Positions 16,147 to 24,309 of a stretch of 64,000 bases of DNA are shown here, in pieces; the stretch's first letter is position 1, and each line of letters starts with the position of its first letter. The stretch is from Dermatophilaceae bacterium Sec6.4 (lineage in GTDB: Bacteria > Actinomycetota > Actinomycetes > Actinomycetales > Dermatophilaceae): positions 3,348,001 to 3,412,000 of the forward strand of contig CP144172.1 in NCBI GenBank assembly GCA_039636865.1. Direction: 5' to 3'. A program made the translations under genes and the position numbers. The notes under the pieces are model-generated. The model saw nothing but the letters and a program-made list of their open reading frames with translations. It did no database searches and was not told the DNA's origin.

Positions 16147-16537
16147 CCCAGTACCGGCCCATGCCTGGTCGATCATCCGGCCCCGTCCCACCGTCGGGCG
16201 AAGCCCGAAGAAGACGCGACCAGCCGGACCGGGCGCGCTGATCCGGCCGCGATCCGGGCGGTTGAGGACCCGCGTCTTTCCGCCGCGAGTCGGCTTCGTA
16301 GTCCTCTAGCTTGCGCGCCGGCCGCGCCCTTAGCTCAACTGCCAGAAGCCGTGTTGGCGTCCCATGGTGCGGAATCGCACTCGACAGACATTTGGCCGGC
16401 ACAGCGGGTACGCGGCCGCTCGCGATGAGGGAGTCTTGATCTGCTCTCGCCCGCTGACATGTGCTCCGATCGTGCGAGAGTGCGAGTCGGAGCAGGTTCA
16501 CCCAGGACCTGACCCGCACCCAACCGAGGAGAACGCC
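16147..16537. other. 391-bp stretch without a recognised gene
   Basis: No family motif is seen on either strand. The last 20 bases hold the GAGGAG ribosome-binding site of the next gene (16525-16530). A promoter for that gene must lie here, but no convincing -35/-10 pair could be chosen. Confidence 0.5.
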
Positions 16538-16858
16538 TTGATCTACATCACCGTGAAAAAGAAGCTGAAGCCCGGCACCGCGGACGCCTACCTCGCGGCG
16601 AGCCAGACCTACACCGACGCGACGCGCGCCGAGCCCGGCAACAAGTTCTACGAGCACTACCGCAGCGTCGACGACCCCGACACGATCCTGACGATCGAAG
16701 CCTTCGACGACGCGGCGGCCGGCGATGCGCACGTCAACTCCGAGCACTTCCAGCACGGGGTAGACGGCGGCGCGAAGCAGTACATCGCCGAGCGTCCCGA
16801 CATCCTGTACATCGACGTCGCGGACCGCGATGGCTGGGACAAGATGTCGGAATTCTGA
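16538..16858 (+). CDS. antibiotic-biosynthesis-monooxygenase (ABM)-like small protein
   Basis: The protein has 106 residues from TTG 16538, preceded by GAGGAG at seven bases; an in-frame longer reading has no such signal. The sequence starts with a beta-strand (IYITVKKKLKPGTADAYLAA), and later holds FYEHYRSVDDPDTILTIEAF and a C-terminal helix. This is the pattern of ABM-domain quinol monooxygenase-like dimers (YgiN type). Such proteins act on quinols or polyketide-like aromatics without a bound cofactor. It stands alone between the aldehyde dehydrogenase and a methyltransferase. Confidence 0.75.
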   Translation: MIYITVKKKLKPGTADAYLAASQTYTDATRAEPGNKFYEHYRSVDDPDTILTIEAFDDAAAGDAHVNSEHFQHGVDGGAKQYIAERPDILYIDVADRDGWDKMSEF

Positions 16859-17011
16859 GCCGAACAGCACCGCTCGTGCTTCGCTACGGGGCCGCTCCTC
16901 GCACGATTCGTGCGGGGCGTGGCTCCGAGCGACACGGCCTACCAAGAAGCGTGCGGGTCTGACCGTCGCACGCCGAAGAGGTTGCACATGAGAGGGGCTC
17001 GGCGATCGGCG

Positions 17012-17632
17012 TCAGACACACCGCGCCCACGCGCCGTACAACGGATCGTGGCCCGGTCGCCGGTCGGTCCGCAACGCGGTCGAGACGGCGTTGAAACCGG
17101 CCTGCTCCAGGTAAGCCCGGACAATGGCCACTCGCCCGTCCTCGTCGGTGACCAGCCACCCGCGGATCGCCTTGGTCGGGAAGCACCTGTTACTGAAACT
17201 GAGCACCACGACCCCACCGGAGCGCAGCACCCGGGCCGCCTCGCGCAGCACCTCGATCGGGTGAATGAGGTAGTCGATCGACACGCAGCAGAGCACCGCG
17301 TCGAAAGACGCGTCCTCGAACGGCAACCGCGGATCGATATTCAGATCCTGCACGACGACCTCGTCGGCTACCGGATTGGCCTGCAGCTCCACGGCGTTCA
17401 TGCCAAGCGCGACCAACCCACCGCTCGGCTTCCTGGACAGGTGGGACACCCAGGACGACATCAGGTCCAGGACCCTGCCGTCCGGCACCCCCAGCTCGTC
17501 GTACAGCTCACTGACCGCTGCGATCGCCCCGTCGTCGATATGGGTGACCAGGCGCGTCGGTGCGTAGAAGTCGGCGTCGTCGCCGCCGTCTTGGCGGTCG
17601 AAGAAACCGGCGGGCCAGTCGATGTCTGCCAT
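17012..17632 (-). CDS. SAM-dependent methyltransferase with atypical motif I
   Basis: The protein has 206 residues from ATG 17632. The order of elements fits a class I methyltransferase: VLDLMSSWVSHL in place of motif I, then VALGMNAVELQANP, FDAVLCCVSIDYL and EAARVLRSGGVVVLSFSNRC. Motif I lacks the usual glycine-rich loop and instead carries the LDLMSSW sequence seen in a conserved family annotated as methyltransferases. It might bind SAM differently or have another role. It is the last gene of the minus-strand run that includes the LLM oxidoreductase and GMC genes. Confidence 0.7.
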   Translation of the reverse strand: MADIDWPAGFFDRQDGGDDADFYAPTRLVTHIDDGAIAAVSELYDELGVPDGRVLDLMSSWVSHLSRKPSGGLVALGMNAVELQANPVADEVVVQDLNIDPRLPFEDASFDAVLCCVSIDYLIHPIEVLREAARVLRSGGVVVLSFSNRCFPTKAIRGWLVTDEDGRVAIVRAYLEQAGFNAVSTALRTDRRPGHDPLYGAWARCV

Positions 17633-17724
17633 TGCTGCATCCTGCCCCACTCGTGCGCGCCTCGAACGAGCGGACGGCACAGCTACGCGTGGTTGAGGGG
17701 CCGTATAGAGCTCGCTATGTCAGC

Positions 17725-18510
17725 TCAGGGACCTGCCTCGATGATCCGCTCGACCTCGGCGAGATCCAGGTCGAACGGCCCTATCCGGGTCAGGACCCAC
17801 GAAGCGCCGCGGTCCAGCCAGGGCGCGGGATCCTGCTCGGGCTGTAGGTCGACCACCACCTCAAAACCCGGCGCCGGGTCGTGCCCGGCCAGCGCCGACG
17901 TCACCTCGTCAAGGTCTGCGGGCCCGTCCAGGCCGATGACGAAAAAGCCGTCATATTTCGCGGCCCGGCGGATCGGCGCCCGGTTGCCGAACCGCCCAGC
18001 CAACCAGATCGGCACGGTAGGAGCTGGGCGGAAGCAGGCGTCCCGGGCGGCGTAATGGGTTCCTTCGTGATCGACCGAACTTCCGCTCAGCAGTCCGGTC
18101 AGTACCTCCAGACCTTCGTCGAGCATCCGGCCGCGCACCTTGGGGTCCGTTTCGTCGCCGAACGCACCGAACTCCCCGAGGCCGTCGTCGCCAAGCCCCA
18201 GCCCCAGCACGAACCGGCCCTGCGACAGCACCGCCAAACTTGCTGCCTGCCGGGCAAGGACCTGCGGTCGGCGCCGCGCCAGCGGGGTCACCATCGGCCC
18301 AAACAGCAACCGATCAGTGCGCATCGCGACAGCCGCGCAACAGGTCCATACGTCGGCAATCGCGGCGACCCGCTCGCCGTACTGCAGGTGATCCCAGAGG
18401 AAGAACCCGTCCCAGCCGGCCACCTCGGCGGTGGCAGCCAGGTCGCCGATGACCCGTGGGTCAGCCAGCGCATCGAAAGGGGCAACGAAAAGGCCGCGGC
18501 GGGTCGTCAT
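17725..18510 (-). CDS. LLM-class flavin-dependent oxidoreductase
   Basis: The protein has 261 residues, somewhat shorter than the usual 300-350. It shows the luciferase-like TIM-barrel pattern: TAEVAGWDGFFLWDHL, then LLFGPMVTPLARRRPQVLAR and SQGRFVLGLGLGDDGLGEFG. These proteins use F420 or FMN and act as dehydrogenases, reductases or monooxygenases on alcohols, sugars or sulfonates. It lies 48 bp downstream of the GMC oxidoreductase on the same strand and is probably cotranscribed. The cofactor cannot be fixed from sequence reading, although F420 use is common in actinobacteria. Confidence 0.8.
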   Translation of the reverse strand: MTTRRGLFVAPFDALADPRVIGDLAATAEVAGWDGFFLWDHLQYGERVAAIADVWTCCAAVAMRTDRLLFGPMVTPLARRRPQVLARQAASLAVLSQGRFVLGLGLGDDGLGEFGAFGDETDPKVRGRMLDEGLEVLTGLLSGSSVDHEGTHYAARDACFRPAPTVPIWLAGRFGNRAPIRRAAKYDGFFVIGLDGPADLDEVTSALAGHDPAPGFEVVVDLQPEQDPAPWLDRGASWVLTRIGPFDLDLAEVERIIEAGP

Positions 18511-18558
18511 GCCACCATCATGTCGCCGCAGCCAGGACGGGACCGGGAGGGACCCTGC

Positions 18559-20442
18559 TCAACCGACAGTGGTCGCCAACGACATTCCGTGATCATGGGC
18601 GATCAGCTCTGCCGCGCGCTCGCCGATCATGATCGTGGCCGCGTTGGTATTGCCACTGACGACCGTCGGCATGACGCTGGCATCGGCGACGCGTAGCTTG
18701 GCCACGCCGATCACCCGCAGCTCGGCATCGACGACGCTGCCCATCCGGCACGTCGACGTCTCGTGGTAAACCGTCAGGGCGTAATGCCGCGCCAGGTCCT
18801 CCAGCAGCGCATCGGTGGGCACATCACCCGTGGTGTGACCGTGCGCCTTGGCCAAAGCGGGCGGAACCATCAACGGTCCGACAGCAGCAGCCGGCCAGTG
18901 GTCGACGATCTCCAGGGCTCGTCGCATCACCGCGACCATCACCGTCACGTCGTGCGGGTCGGCCAGGTAGTTGAGGTCGATCCGCGGCGCGTCGCCGACA
19001 TCGTTGCTGACCAGGCACACCTCGCCCTCAGAATGCGGCTGGACAGGGTTGGGGAGCACGACGACGGTCTCGGCATCGGCTGATAACGCGACGTCGGGAT
19101 CTTCGAAGTAGGCGGCCGGGTCGACCCTGAACAGAAGCTTCCAGATGTCGGGGGTGTAGCCGCAGGCCAGCAGCCCGATCTGGGCATCGTGGGTGTGCAG
19201 GTCGCCGAGCCCGGTGGAGAAGAAGGCCACGGCGTCGTAGAACGAGGAGGACGCCAGCCCCTTGCCCGTGGTGGCCCACTCGGTCACCCTGCGCTCGGCT
19301 TCGGCCTTGAGCGCCAGCAACTCCGGCGGCATCTTGTCGTCATCGGCCGGGTCGGCCGGCAGCGGACCGGCGGGGGCCCGCAGCGCGTCCGGGCCGAGCG
19401 AGATCGCGATCTCGGTCATCGTCAGCGCCACGCCCGGAGCCGGGAAGGCAAGCGGCACGTGCAGGTGGTCTTTGAGGTGTTTGCCGACGTGCGGGTTGTC
19501 CAGCACGCACTCCACACCCACGGACGCAAGCTCCTCGCTCGGTCCGATCCCGGACAGCAACAGCAGCTGCGGGGAGCCGATCGCACCGGCACTGACCACG
19601 ACCTCGTGGTCGGCGTGGATGGTCGTTGTAGCTCCGTCCGCGTCGCGATACCGCACACCCGTGGCGCGCAGGCCGCCCGCGTCTGAGTCCATCAGCACCT
19701 CCTCGACCTGCGCGTGGGTGATGACCGTCAGGTTCGCGCGCTGCATCACCGGCTCAAGGAACGCGTGGTAGGTCGAGGACCGCATCCCGTTGCGCGTGGT
19801 GGTCTGGAAGAGCGACGAGAGCCCGGTCGGGCCACCGCGGTCCCGCCCGTTGTAGTCGCCACTGGGGATACCGGCGGCCTCAGCAGCCTGGACGAATTGC
19901 TCGGCCGCGACCGTCCGCGGTGCCCGCACAGACACTCCCAGCGGACCGCCCACGCCGTGGGCCTCATCGTCAATGACCACGCCCTCCGGCGGGTCCGGTG
20001 GTGCGAGGTCCTCACTCTTCATGAAGTACGGCAGTACTTCGTCGTAGGACCAGCCCTTGCCGCCGTCTTCGGCCCACCCGTCGAAGTCACCGGGGTGCCC
20101 TCGCACGTAGGCCATGTAGTTCATGCCGGAGGAGCCGCCGAGCATCTTGCCGCGGGGCACCATCATCCGGCCGTCGGTGAGGCCCTTGCCGGCCCCGCCC
20201 GGGTCCCCGGTGTACATCCAGTCCACGTCCGGATCCAGTTGCAGCGAGGCAACCGCTGCCGGCATCGCCTCTCGGTCCGGCGGCGGTCCACCGGCCTCGA
20301 CGAGAGCGACGCGCACGGACGGGTCCTCGGTGAGTCGGGTGGCGATCACGGCACCCGCCGACCCACCCCCGACCACGATGACGTCGAAACGCTCTGGCTC
20401 GGCGGTTTCAGGGTTCTCGGACGGGATGCGTGCGTCGCTCAT
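18559..20442 (-). CDS. GMC-family FAD oxidoreductase (choline dehydrogenase-like)
   Basis: The protein has 627 residues from ATG 20442; AAAGGTGG precedes it at a good distance, whereas the in-frame GTG three codons earlier overlaps that site. The FAD-binding Rossmann motif VIVVGGGSAGAVIATRLTE is near residue 22. The GMC signature GGSSGMNYMAYVRGHPGDF is near residue 100. The C-terminal active site carries the catalytic histidine in YHETSTCRMG and the following asparagine in SGNTNAAT. It should oxidise a primary or secondary alcohol to the carbonyl. The LLM oxidoreductase follows. A CRP/GlxR-type box lies 45-60 bases upstream of the start. Confidence 0.85.
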   Translation of the reverse strand: MSDARIPSENPETAEPERFDVIVVGGGSAGAVIATRLTEDPSVRVALVEAGGPPPDREAMPAAVASLQLDPDVDWMYTGDPGGAGKGLTDGRMMVPRGKMLGGSSGMNYMAYVRGHPGDFDGWAEDGGKGWSYDEVLPYFMKSEDLAPPDPPEGVVIDDEAHGVGGPLGVSVRAPRTVAAEQFVQAAEAAGIPSGDYNGRDRGGPTGLSSLFQTTTRNGMRSSTYHAFLEPVMQRANLTVITHAQVEEVLMDSDAGGLRATGVRYRDADGATTTIHADHEVVVSAGAIGSPQLLLLSGIGPSEELASVGVECVLDNPHVGKHLKDHLHVPLAFPAPGVALTMTEIAISLGPDALRAPAGPLPADPADDDKMPPELLALKAEAERRVTEWATTGKGLASSSFYDAVAFFSTGLGDLHTHDAQIGLLACGYTPDIWKLLFRVDPAAYFEDPDVALSADAETVVVLPNPVQPHSEGEVCLVSNDVGDAPRIDLNYLADPHDVTVMVAVMRRALEIVDHWPAAAVGPLMVPPALAKAHGHTTGDVPTDALLEDLARHYALTVYHETSTCRMGSVVDAELRVIGVAKLRVADASVMPTVVSGNTNAATIMIGERAAELIAHDHGMSLATTVG

Positions 20443-20486
20443 CGGCGCCACCTTTCATGCTGGGTCGGCGACCCATACGGGCCCAT

Positions 20487-20502
20487 TGTGATGTATATCA
20501 CA
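20487..20502. promoter_or_regulatory. CRP/GlxR-type binding box upstream of the GMC gene
   Basis: TGTGATGTATATCACA matches TGTGA-N6-TCACA exactly and also fits the GlxR pattern with TA in the centre. It lies in the short gap between the cyclase-family gene (stop at 20576) and the GMC start at 20442. The next gene upstream is on the same strand, so it most likely controls an internal promoter for GMC. Actinobacterial GlxR/Crp proteins control many carbon-use genes through such sites. Confidence 0.75.
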
Positions 20503-20575
20503 GTCGAAACCGTAGGGTTAGCCCGAAGGCGACAATCAGCGATGAGCTGCGCGCCGGGCCACGGCGCAACCGACC

Positions 20576-21343
20576 TCAGCCGCGGTCGACGATCGCGAAG
20601 ACCCGCGCCGGGAAGCCAGAGCCTTCCTGCGGTTTGGGCCAGGTCGCGACGATGAGGGCACCGGTCGGCGGCACCCGGTCGAGCCCAGCGAGCATCTCGA
20701 TCTGCCACTTGTCGGCGCTGAGGATGTAGGTCTCCGCCGCCAGGGAGCCGGCGCCCACGACGGCACCCGGGTCGGTGTCGGTCGTTTCATGGCCGATGGC
20801 GGTCACGTCCCGTTCCTGCACGAGGAAGGTCAGCGCCTCCACACCCCAACCGGGGTAGTGCGCGAGGCCGTCCGCGTCGCAGTTGGCCATCGCCTCCCCA
20901 TCGGGCCAGCGGTCGGACCACCCGGTCAGGAGTGCGACGAACGAGCCGGCTGGGATCTTCCCGTGCTCGGCTTCGTGCGCCTGCAGGTCGGCGACTGTGA
21001 CGGTGTGGTCGGCGTCAGCCGCGACCTGGCGGCGGACGTCGACGACCACCAACGCCAGGATCATGTCGGTCACCGGCAGCTCGTCCAGGAAGCGGCCACC
21101 TCGGGCAAAGTGGGCGGGTGGGTCGACGTGGGTGCCCCACTGGCCGATGTGGGTGAAGCGGTGCGCCAGGAAGCCCGTGCCGACCGAGCCGACCCCCTCA
21201 TCGAAGTGGAAGAGCGTCTCGCGTTCCTCGTCAGGGAAGGCGGTGTAGTGCGGGATGCCCGGCCCGAACGCATGGGTGAGGTCGATCCACTCGCACGAGT
21301 GGAGGCGAGCGAGGACGTCGGCGAGAGATGCGGGGTCGGCCAC
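20576..21343 (-). CDS. cyclase-family / kynurenine formamidase-like hydrolase
   Basis: The protein has 255 residues. The metal-binding signature of the cyclase superfamily (HxGxHxDxPxH) is represented by GQWGTHVDPPAHF near residue 68. A second conserved region (TGWSDRWPDG) and a C-terminal ATWPKPQEGSGFPARVFAIV also fit. Family members include kynurenine formamidase and metal-dependent hydrolases of isatin or cyclic amides. It is 30 bp downstream of the DUF998 gene and upstream of the GMC gene on the same strand. No tryptophan pathway genes are near, so kynurenine degradation is not supported. Confidence 0.8.
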   Translation of the reverse strand: MADPASLADVLARLHSCEWIDLTHAFGPGIPHYTAFPDEERETLFHFDEGVGSVGTGFLAHRFTHIGQWGTHVDPPAHFARGGRFLDELPVTDMILALVVVDVRRQVAADADHTVTVADLQAHEAEHGKIPAGSFVALLTGWSDRWPDGEAMANCDADGLAHYPGWGVEALTFLVQERDVTAIGHETTDTDPGAVVGAGSLAAETYILSADKWQIEMLAGLDRVPPTGALIVATWPKPQEGSGFPARVFAIVDRG

Positions 21344-21373
21344 CCCACCGACTCTATCGAGCCGCGTTGTGTC

Positions 21374-22027
21374 TCACCGCCGCGACGGTGGTCCCTCGAA
21401 TGCGCCTGTACGCCGACGTAGTTGGGTCCCGGCGAACGCGGCGAGGCCGAACAGCACCGGCCACAGTGCGAGGCGTTCGAGACCACCTGAGACCGGGCCC
21501 CCTCCGGACAGGATGAACGCAACGGCCGCTACTGCGGTGACGGCTCCCGTGCTGAGAAGTGCCCCGGCCAGACGCGGCTGTTCGCTGCGTAACCGGGCTC
21601 CCAGAAGCAGCATGGCCAGCGGCTGCGCGACGAACAACGGCGTCGCGGCGAACGCGTGCAGCGTGGCGTCCTGATCCAACGGCGCAAAACCCGTGGCGAT
21701 CGAGCTCAGCCCGGAGACGACCAGCAGCCCCGTGACCCATGGCCCCAGCGGACGCGCGAGCAGGGCTGCGCCGCCGGCCAGCAACACTCCGAAGGTCATG
21801 AAGGAACCGTTCATCAGCCCATGACGCGGTGAGCAATAGGTTGGTAGACAGCCGATCTCGCCGAGTTTGCTGACCGAGTCCCCGATAAAGCTGTAACCGC
21901 CCTTGGTGGCGACGGCAGTGATGGACTCGGTCGCGATGTACGCCGGCCGCACGAGGAGTGCCAGCGCTCCCCAGCGGGCGACCCGAGCCCCGGTAGGTGC
22001 CTGTCGCCGTCCCGAGCTCGCCACCAT
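21374..22027 (-). CDS. DUF998 membrane protein
   Basis: The protein has 217 residues with about six hydrophobic helices. The DUF998 pattern is visible: SFIGDSVSKLGEIGC near residue 50, PRHGLMNGSFMTFGVLLAGG near residue 67, then FAPLDQDATLHAFAATPLFV. The function of the family is unknown. It is divergent from the MetX-like gene (65 bp between starts) and followed by the cyclase-family gene. Confidence 0.75.
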   Translation of the reverse strand: MVASSGRRQAPTGARVARWGALALLVRPAYIATESITAVATKGGYSFIGDSVSKLGEIGCLPTYCSPRHGLMNGSFMTFGVLLAGGAALLARPLGPWVTGLLVVSGLSSIATGFAPLDQDATLHAFAATPLFVAQPLAMLLLGARLRSEQPRLAGALLSTGAVTAVAAVAFILSGGGPVSGGLERLALWPVLFGLAAFAGTQLRRRTGAFEGPPSRR

Positions 22028-22092
22028 CAGGTCACCGTAGACCGTGCTGAAAGGATCAATGGCCGGCGACGGACGGCTGCCATAGTTGACCC

Positions 22093-23097
22093 ATGAGCAA
22101 CTGGCCGGTCACTGAGGGTGTTTTCGAACTGGGCGATATCGAGGTGGAGCGCGGAGGCATCATCAGTGGCGCCCGGCTCGCGTGGCAGACACACGGCACC
22201 TTGAACGCCGCCAAGGACAACGTGATCGTCTATCCGTGCAGCTACTCGGCCTCGCACGAGGACCTGGCCGGCCTCGTGGGGCCGGACCTGATCCTGGATC
22301 CGCTGAAGTGGTTCATCGTCATCCCCGACATGTTCTCCAACGGGTTGTCCTCCAGCGCTGCGGACACGTCGGATTTTCCTGATCTCGTCACTGCCGGCGA
22401 CAACGTCCGCGCCCAGCGACGCCTGCTGCGGGAGCAGTGGGGCATCGATCGGGTCGCCGCGGTCTACGGGTTCTCGATGGGCGCCATTCAGGCCTATCAC
22501 TGGGCATCGCTGTTTCCTGACGTCGTCGAACGCGCGATCGTGGTCTGCGGGAGTGCACGTACCGCGCCCCACAACCGGGTTTTCCTCTCCGGACTGCTTC
22601 GAATCCTGGAAGCCGCCCCTGAATACCTCGGCGACGGACGGCTCCGGAGCGAGCCGGCAGCGGCACTACGCGCTTTCAGTCACGTCTACGCCGGGTGGGG
22701 CCTGAGTCAGGACTTCTACCGCGCGGAACTCTTCCGGACAGTGCTCGGGGCGCCGGATCTGCAGACCTATCTACGCACCGACTGGGAGGCCGGTTTCGCC
22801 ACCAGCAGGGCAGCCAACCTCTACGCCCAGGCAAGGACGTGGTCCGAAGCCGACATCAGCGGCGGCGGTGACCTGCCGGCGGCGCTGGCTGCGATCCGGG
22901 CCCGCGTGCTCCTGATGCCCAGCGAGACCGACCTCTATTTCCGGGTGGCGGACAACGCCGCAGAACTACCTCACCTGGCCCAGGCGGAGCTTTTACCGAT
23001 CCCCACCATTTGGGGTCACCGTGCCGGCAGTCCCGCAGGGTTGCCGACCGAGCTGGCCTTCGTACGAACCGCCGTGCGGCGGTGGCTCGACACCTGA
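22093..23097 (+). CDS. alpha/beta hydrolase of the homoserine O-acetyltransferase (MetX) superfamily
   Basis: The protein has 334 residues. The nucleophile elbow is GFSMGAIQAYHWA (near residue 131), the acid residue lies in MPSETDLYF, and the final histidine in IWGHRAGSP, giving a full catalytic triad. The overall plan, with a long N-terminal strand set and the motif GDNVRAQRRLL, matches MetX-like acyltransferases. True MetX proteins have a longer lid and different active-site surroundings. No methionine genes are near, so it is probably a paralogous acyltransferase or esterase of unknown substrate. Confidence 0.75.
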   Translation: MSNWPVTEGVFELGDIEVERGGIISGARLAWQTHGTLNAAKDNVIVYPCSYSASHEDLAGLVGPDLILDPLKWFIVIPDMFSNGLSSSAADTSDFPDLVTAGDNVRAQRRLLREQWGIDRVAAVYGFSMGAIQAYHWASLFPDVVERAIVVCGSARTAPHNRVFLSGLLRILEAAPEYLGDGRLRSEPAAALRAFSHVYAGWGLSQDFYRAELFRTVLGAPDLQTYLRTDWEAGFATSRAANLYAQARTWSEADISGGGDLPAALAAIRARVLLMPSETDLYFRVADNAAELPHLAQAELLPIPTIWGHRAGSPAGLPTELAFVRTAVRRWLDT

Positions 23098-23145
23098 CCG
23101 GCACGGCCGATCCCGGCCGTAAGACGCGAGACTAGGGTCGGGAAG

Positions 23146-23778
23146 ATGCACCAACACGAGCGGTTCGACGACGAAGCAGCAACCTGGGACGACGACCCGG
23201 CTCAGGAGGCGCGGCAGGTCGCGGTGGCGCACGCCATCTCCCAGGCCGTGGACCTCAAACCCCGGATGAAGGTGGTCGACGTCGGTGGTGGCACCGGCCG
23301 GTTGAGCATTCTGCTCGCCGACCAGGTCGGCTCCGTGGTGGTGGCTGATCCCTCCGCTGGAATGGTGCAGGTCGCCCGCGAGCGGATCGAGGCTGCCGGG
23401 CTCAGTGAGCGGCTACGAGCGGTCCAGGTCGACCTGACGACCGACCGGCTCGACGGGGTCTACGACGTGGTGTGGAGCTCGATGGCCCTGCATCACGTGG
23501 CGAACCTGGATGAGCTGTTGCGGTCGGTGGCGGGGCTGCTCGTCGACGGCGGTCAGCTAGCCATCGCGGATCTCGAGGAGGATCCCGACGGCGCGTTCCA
23601 CGCCGACAAAGCCGACTTCGACGGACATCACGGCTTCGACAGGACAACCCTGACCGAGCAGATTGTCCGCGCCGGCTTCACCGACGTCCACTTCGTTGAC
23701 GCCACGACCATCCGCAAGGGCGACCGCGATTTCGGCATTTTCCTGTGCACAGCAAGCAAGGGCTCAGAGCCCGGCTGA
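23146..23778 (+). CDS. class I SAM-dependent methyltransferase
   Basis: The protein has 210 residues. Motif I is VVDVGGGTGRLSILLA (near residue 43), followed by VVVADPSAGMVQVARER, VQVDLTTDRL and the post-motif VWSSMALHHV. The C-terminal part (HHGFDRTTLTEQIVRAGFTD) resembles methyltransferases of the Methyltransf_11/UbiE-like group. The substrate is unknown. Its 3' end overlaps the convergent cupin gene by 15 bp. Confidence 0.85.
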   Translation: MHQHERFDDEAATWDDDPAQEARQVAVAHAISQAVDLKPRMKVVDVGGGTGRLSILLADQVGSVVVADPSAGMVQVARERIEAAGLSERLRAVQVDLTTDRLDGVYDVVWSSMALHHVANLDELLRSVAGLLVDGGQLAIADLEEDPDGAFHADKADFDGHHGFDRTTLTEQIVRAGFTDVHFVDATTIRKGDRDFGIFLCTASKGSEPG

Positions 23779-24111
23779 GACGACATCGATGGAGATCTCG
23801 ACGGCCGGAACCGCACCACGGTTCTCCAGCCAGTGCACCGTGTTGCGGTCTTCGGGCCAACCCACGCCCGGACCGTACTCCGTGGCGATCCCACCGCGGT
23901 GGTCGGTGATGCTCCCCTCCAGTACGTAGACGATCCCCGGTCTGCCCCGGTGATCGTGAACCGGGCCGAAGACCCCACCCGGGCTGATGGTCACCATTCG
24001 CATCCGCAGCTCGCGCCCCTGCATACCCTCGATCTCGACGCCGAGATCCACCACGGCGAGTAACTGCACCGTGACTCCCGTGGTCTTCGGTGCCGCCCGG
24101 TCGTCGCTCAT
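23764..24111 (-). CDS. cupin-domain protein
   Basis: The protein has 115 residues forming one cupin barrel. The first cupin motif is recognisable as GPVHDHRGRPGIVYVLEGSI, with two metal-ligand histidines and a glutamate. The second is GWPEDRNTVHWLENRG, with one histidine. Small single-domain cupins act as dioxygenases, isomerases or ligand sensors. The gene overlaps the stop of the methyltransferase by 15 bp in a convergent arrangement. Confidence 0.75.
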   Translation of the reverse strand: MSDDRAAPKTTGVTVQLLAVVDLGVEIEGMQGRELRMRMVTISPGGVFGPVHDHRGRPGIVYVLEGSITDHRGGIATEYGPGVGWPEDRNTVHWLENRGAVPAVEISIDVVSAGL

Positions 24112-24231
24112 CGCTACGTCCTCTCCCTCAGAGGTGGGCGCGCCGCTCGCCGGAGCTGCCCGACTGCACCCCTCGAGAGTTGAAACTTCGTGGGGTTGGA
24201 TGGATTCTGCACCCTCAAAGGGAGGTTCGCC

Positions 24232-24309
24232 ATGAATCGATGCCCGGAGAAGCCCGGGCGGTCGACCCCGCTGCCCCGGGCCGGCGGCACAACTACGATC
24301 GCCAGGTGA
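24232..24309 (+). CDS. possible 25-residue leader peptide upstream of the ABC-F gene
   Basis: ATG 24232 stands six bases after a strong GGAGG site (24221-24225). The 25-residue frame ends in TGA at 24307-24309, which overlaps the GTG start (24306) of the ABC-F gene. The C-terminal part is Gly/Thr-rich and ends GGTTTIAR. The ABC-F start has no ribosome-binding site of its own, so it would depend on translation of this leader. Ribosome-sensing leader peptides are known in front of antibiotic-resistance ABC-F genes. The alternative is that the ABC-F protein starts at the in-frame ATG 24240 and the leader is not real. Confidence 0.5.
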   Translation: MNRCPEKPGRSTPLPRAGGTTTIAR

